22,765 nucleotides of DNA from Oryzihumus sp036391795 (GTDB lineage Bacteria; Actinomycetota; Actinomycetes; Actinomycetales; Dermatophilaceae). Of the stretch, positions 18,472 through 22,765 are shown piece after piece. The notes under the pieces are model-generated. The model worked only from the letters and a program-made list of their open reading frames with translations. It ran no database searches and was not told the origin of the DNA. Where the stretch lies: the NCBI RefSeq assembly GCF_036391795.1, contig NZ_DASVZH010000282.1, positions 1-22,765 of the forward strand, given 5' to 3'. Position 1 is the stretch's first letter. Each line of letters starts with the position of its first letter. The translations under genes were made by a program, and so were the position numbers.

Positions 18472-18939
18472 ATGCCAGCGGAGCTGTTGACGATCGGGCA
18501 GGTGGCCGCGCGCTCGGGCGTCGCGCCGTCCGCGCTGCGCTACTACGAGTCCCTCGGCCTGATCGCCAGCACCCGCACCGCCGGGGACCGCCGCCGCTAC
18601 CGCCGCGCCGTCCTGCGCCGGGTCGCCGTGATCCGCGCGGCCCAGCGGGTCGGGCTGAGCCTGGAGGAGATCGGCGAGGCGTTCTCGATCGTCGAGCCCG
18701 AGGCCGCCCCCACCAAGGAGCAGTGGGGCCGCATGTCGGCCCGCTGGCGGCCGGTGATCGACCAGCGCATCGCCGACCTGGAGCGCGTGCGCGAGGACCT
18801 CACCAGCTGCATCGGCTGCGGCTGCCTGTCCCTGCAGACCTGTCGCCTCTACAACCCCGACGACGTGCTGGCCGCGGACGGCTCGGGCTCGCGGCGCCTG
18901 TTCCCCGACGAGCCCGACCACCAGGAGCACCTCGCGTGA
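18472..18939 (+). CDS. soxR: Redox-sensitive regulator SoxR ([2Fe-2S], MerR family)
   Basis: A 155-residue MerR-family regulator. The winged helix at 6-73 begins LLTIGQVAARSGVAPSALRYYESLGL, followed by a dimerisation helix. Cys113, 116, 118 and 124 form the CxxCxCxxxxxC cluster motif with exactly the spacing of E. coli SoxR, so a redox-active [2Fe-2S] cluster is expected. In actinobacteria SoxR has no SoxS partner and directly controls a few genes in response to redox-cycling compounds. A SoxR box sits immediately upstream. The gene overlaps the downstream C39-like gene by 4 nt. Confidence 0.96.
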   Translation: MPAELLTIGQVAARSGVAPSALRYYESLGLIASTRTAGDRRRYRRAVLRRVAVIRAAQRVGLSLEEIGEAFSIVEPEAAPTKEQWGRMSARWRPVIDQRIADLERVREDLTSCIGCGCLSLQTCRLYNPDDVLAADGSGSRRLFPDEPDHQEHLA

Positions 18940-20066
18940 AGGACGTTGCCTACCACCGGTTCGCCGACCCCGAGCTCGGCGAGTTCGCCGGCGAGGTCGA
19001 CCACACCGACCCCTTCTCGCAGGAGCCCACCGGCACCTACGAGGCCGCCTCGTGGACCTCACCGGTGGTGCGGACCGGCTTCACCGTCGGCGAGATCGTG
19101 CCCACCTGGGACGCCGACACCCCCGACGGCTCGTGGCTGCAGGTCGAGGCAGCCCTGGTGCTCGCCGACGGCGGACGCTCCGGGTGGTACGTCCTGGCCC
19201 GCTGGACCTCCGCCGAGGGCGGCCTGTGCCGCACCACGGTCCCCGGGCAGAAGGACGGCCACGCCGAGGTCCACACCGACGTGCTGGCGGTGAGCGACCG
19301 CGTCCGTGCGGTGGGCTGGCAGCTGCGCGCGGTCGCGCTCCGCCCCCTGGGCAGCACGGCCACCCCGCGGCTGCGCTCCCTCGGGGCCATGGCCTCCGCC
19401 CACCCGCACGGTCCCGTGGAGCCCAGCGACCGCGTCGGTGAGGGCTCCCACATCCTGGACGTCCCGGCATACAGCCAGCAGCGGCACCGCGGGGAGCACC
19501 CGGAGTGGGACAACGGGGGCGCGTCCTGGTGCTCGGCGACCTCGGTGGCCATGGTGCTCGACCACTGGAAGGCCGGGCCGGACGAGGCCGAGACCGCCTG
19601 GGTGGAGCCGGGCAACGTCCACCCGCAGGTGGTCCACGCGGTGCGCGCGGTCTACGACCACGCCTACGACGGGGCCGGCAACTGGGCGTTCAACACAGCG
19701 TATGCCGGGCAGCGCGGCCTGCGCGGGTTCGTCACCCGCCTGCGCGGCCTGGACGAGGCGGAGCTGTTCACCGCCGCCGGCATCCCGCTGGTGGCGTCGG
19801 TGTCGTTCACGCGTGAGGAGCTCGACGGGGCCGGCTACGACACCAGGGGCCACCTGCTCGTCATCGTGGGCTTCGACGAGCGCGGCGACGTGGTCGTCAA
19901 CGACCCGGCCTCGCACGAGCTGCCCGACGACGACGAGGTGCGCACGACCTACGACCGCACCCAGTTCGAGCAGGCCTGGGGGCGCTCCGGCGGGCTGGTC
20001 TACGTCATCCACCCCGAGGACACCCCGCTGCCGCCGCACCCCCGCCCCGACCAGCCCAGCTGGTGA
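18936..20066 (+). CDS. C39-like (papain-fold) peptidase family protein
   Basis: A 376-residue protein. The C-terminal half matches the peptidase C39-like fold: Cys199 in GGASWCSATSVAMVLDHW, His306 in TRGHLLVIVGF and Asp323 in VVNDPA are the expected catalytic residues. The first 170 residues form a beta-rich region of the kind found N-terminal to such domains (SPVVRTGFTVGEIVPTWDADTPDGSWLQVE). No signal peptide or membrane segment is visible, so it may be cytoplasmic; substrate unknown. The start is GTG at 18936 with AGGAG 8 nt upstream, overlapping soxR's stop by 4 nt. Co-transcription with soxR makes redox control plausible. The longer frame back to 18723 lies inside soxR. Confidence 0.85.
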   Translation: MKDVAYHRFADPELGEFAGEVDHTDPFSQEPTGTYEAASWTSPVVRTGFTVGEIVPTWDADTPDGSWLQVEAALVLADGGRSGWYVLARWTSAEGGLCRTTVPGQKDGHAEVHTDVLAVSDRVRAVGWQLRAVALRPLGSTATPRLRSLGAMASAHPHGPVEPSDRVGEGSHILDVPAYSQQRHRGEHPEWDNGGASWCSATSVAMVLDHWKAGPDEAETAWVEPGNVHPQVVHAVRAVYDHAYDGAGNWAFNTAYAGQRGLRGFVTRLRGLDEAELFTAAGIPLVASVSFTREELDGAGYDTRGHLLVIVGFDERGDVVVNDPASHELPDDDEVRTTYDRTQFEQAWGRSGGLVYVIHPEDTPLPPHPRPDQPSW

Positions 20067-20075
20067 CCCCCGGGG

Positions 20076-20137
20076 TTGAGCCGCTGTTATCTTGATGTCA
20101 AGATATCTGTCCGGGGGTGCGGCACCGGCGCTAGCCT
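20076..20137 (+). promoter_or_regulatory. icd upstream region with a perfect 8-2-8 palindrome
   Basis: TATCTTGA (20088-20095), a TG spacer and TCAAGATA (20098-20105) form a perfect 18-bp palindrome about 90 bp before the icd start. The only AT-rich segment between the C39-like gene and icd is centred on it. TTGAGC at 20076-20081 could be a -35 with a -10 inside the palindrome, implying repression. Alternatively TAGCCT at 20132-20137 could be the -10 with the palindrome upstream. The symmetry and size suit a MarR-type dimer. Confidence 0.6.
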
Positions 20138-20193
20138 GACAGGCGCCCGCGCACCCTCGTGAACATCGGACGATCCCAGGGAGAGCCGCCTTC

Positions 20194-22419
<2,226 letters not shown>

Positions 22420-22430
22420 GACCCCACGCC

Positions 22431-22486
22431 GAGGTCGACGAGACCCACATCTCCCCCCGGTGGAGAGTGTGGGTCTTGTCGACCTC
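22431..22486 (+). terminator. Very long hairpin after icd
   Basis: The arm 22431-22454 (starting GAGGTCGAC and ending ATCTCC) pairs with 22462-22486 (starting GGAGAG and ending GTCGACCTC) along almost its whole length. There is one G-T wobble and one bulged base, and the loop is about 7 nt. It lies 12 nt after the icd stop and ahead of mdh, so termination or 3'-end protection of icd mRNA is the simplest role. It is longer than most terminators and has no T-run. Confidence 0.7.
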
Positions 22487-22606
22487 GCGGGCGCGGTGTG
22501 CCGCGCAGCCGGTACCCCGCGTGACCCGGCCGGGCCGCACCACCCGGCATACCGTCTGGTGCGTCACAGGGGCCGACCAGCGGACCGACACGCCGCTGAG
22601 CACTGC

Positions 22607-22643
22607 TAACGTCGCCACGTATCCCACCCGCGAGCCTGGAGGG
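22607..22643 (+). promoter_or_regulatory. Candidate mdh promoter and ribosome-binding site
   Basis: TAACGT at 22607-22612 fits the TANNNT -10 pattern, and TGGAGGG at 22637-22643 is a good Shine-Dalgarno sequence 9 nt before the GTG at 22653. A -35 is not obvious. The 120 bp between the icd hairpin and this point hold no gene; a weaker inverted repeat CGCACCA/TGGTGCG is present around 22536-22563. Confidence 0.45.
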
Positions 22644-22652
22644 CCTCTCCCC

Positions 22653-22765
22653 GTGAGCACTACCCCCGTCAAGGTCGCCGTCACCGGCGCCGCCGGCCAG
22701 ATCGGCTACAGCCTGCTCTTCCGCATCGCCAGCGGTGCCCTGTTCGGCCCGGAGACCCCGGTCGA
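22653..22765 (+). CDS. mdh: Malate dehydrogenase, N-terminal part (cut by window end)
   Basis: The first 37 codons are present, starting at GTG 22653 and reading VKVAVTGAAGQIGYSLLFRIASG after a short Ser/Thr/Pro lead. The GAAGQIG nucleotide-binding loop and the following YSLLFRIASGALFG are typical of the actinobacterial/cytosolic-type NAD malate dehydrogenase (oxaloacetate-malate interconversion in the TCA cycle). The gene runs off the window edge. Its position directly after icd supports the call. Confidence 0.92.
   Translation, partial: MSTTPVKVAVTGAAGQIGYSLLFRIASGALFGPETPV

Noticed and set aside
20088..20105. Palindrome before icd as a terminator of the C39-like gene
   Set aside because: The stem is AT-rich with only a 2-nt spacer, too small to form an RNA loop without opening the central pairs, and its position suits a protein-binding site better.

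Overview
The window is ordinary chromosome from a high-GC actinobacterium. Coding third positions are overwhelmingly G or C, GTG starts are frequent, and many neighbouring genes overlap by 4 nt (GTGA or ATGA). Gene content points the same way: monomeric NADP isocitrate dehydrogenase next to an actinobacterial-type malate dehydrogenase, a SoxR without SoxS, and a CUT1 sugar transporter without its own ATPase. A member of the Intrasporangiaceae or a near relative is my best guess; that is inference from gene content, not a database match. I saw no rRNA, tRNA, CRISPR array, insertion sequence or phage gene.

Layout. (1) 1-54: probable tail of a plus-strand gene, then two terminator-like hairpins. 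(2) 349-5153, minus strand, transcribed right to left: GH36 alpha-galactosidase, trpS, a 2H-phosphoesterase/RNA-ligase-like protein and a YihY/BrkB membrane protein, spaced from 4-nt overlap to 14 nt apart. (3) 5154-5427: divergent, AT-rich control region. (4) 5428-13835, plus strand: a tightly packed galactoside operon encoding a solute-binding lipoprotein, two permeases, a GH42 beta-galactosidase, a DeoR-family regulator, galT and galK, closed by a perfect 14-bp hairpin. (5) 13888-14691, minus: a HAD-IIA (NagD-like) phosphatase. (6) 14813-15966, plus: an O6-alkylguanine-DNA alkyltransferase and a GNAT acetyltransferase. (7) 15980-16783, minus: exonuclease III. (8) 16897-20066, plus: an S10-type carboxypeptidase-like protein, soxR, and a C39-like papain-fold protein overlapping soxR. 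(9) 20194-22419: icd, a long hairpin, then the first 113 nt of mdh, cut by the window end.

The central story is the galactoside locus. The lipoprotein and permeases should import galacto-oligosaccharides intact. The cytoplasmic GH36 and GH42 enzymes (no signal peptides) would release galactose from alpha- and beta-linkages, and GalK and GalT pass it to UDP-galactose. The DeoR protein inside the operon probably controls both divergent promoters, because a repeated ACTTTYGKT element lies on or next to the -35 of each. The transporter ATPase and galE are absent and must be elsewhere.

Other points of interest are a near-consensus SoxR box overlapping soxR's own ribosome-binding site, a perfect 8-2-8 palindrome upstream of icd, a 24-bp-class hairpin between icd and mdh, and over-representation of the heptamer GGCATAC/GTATGCC, which holds most of the otherwise avoided ATA/TAT triplets in coding sequence.
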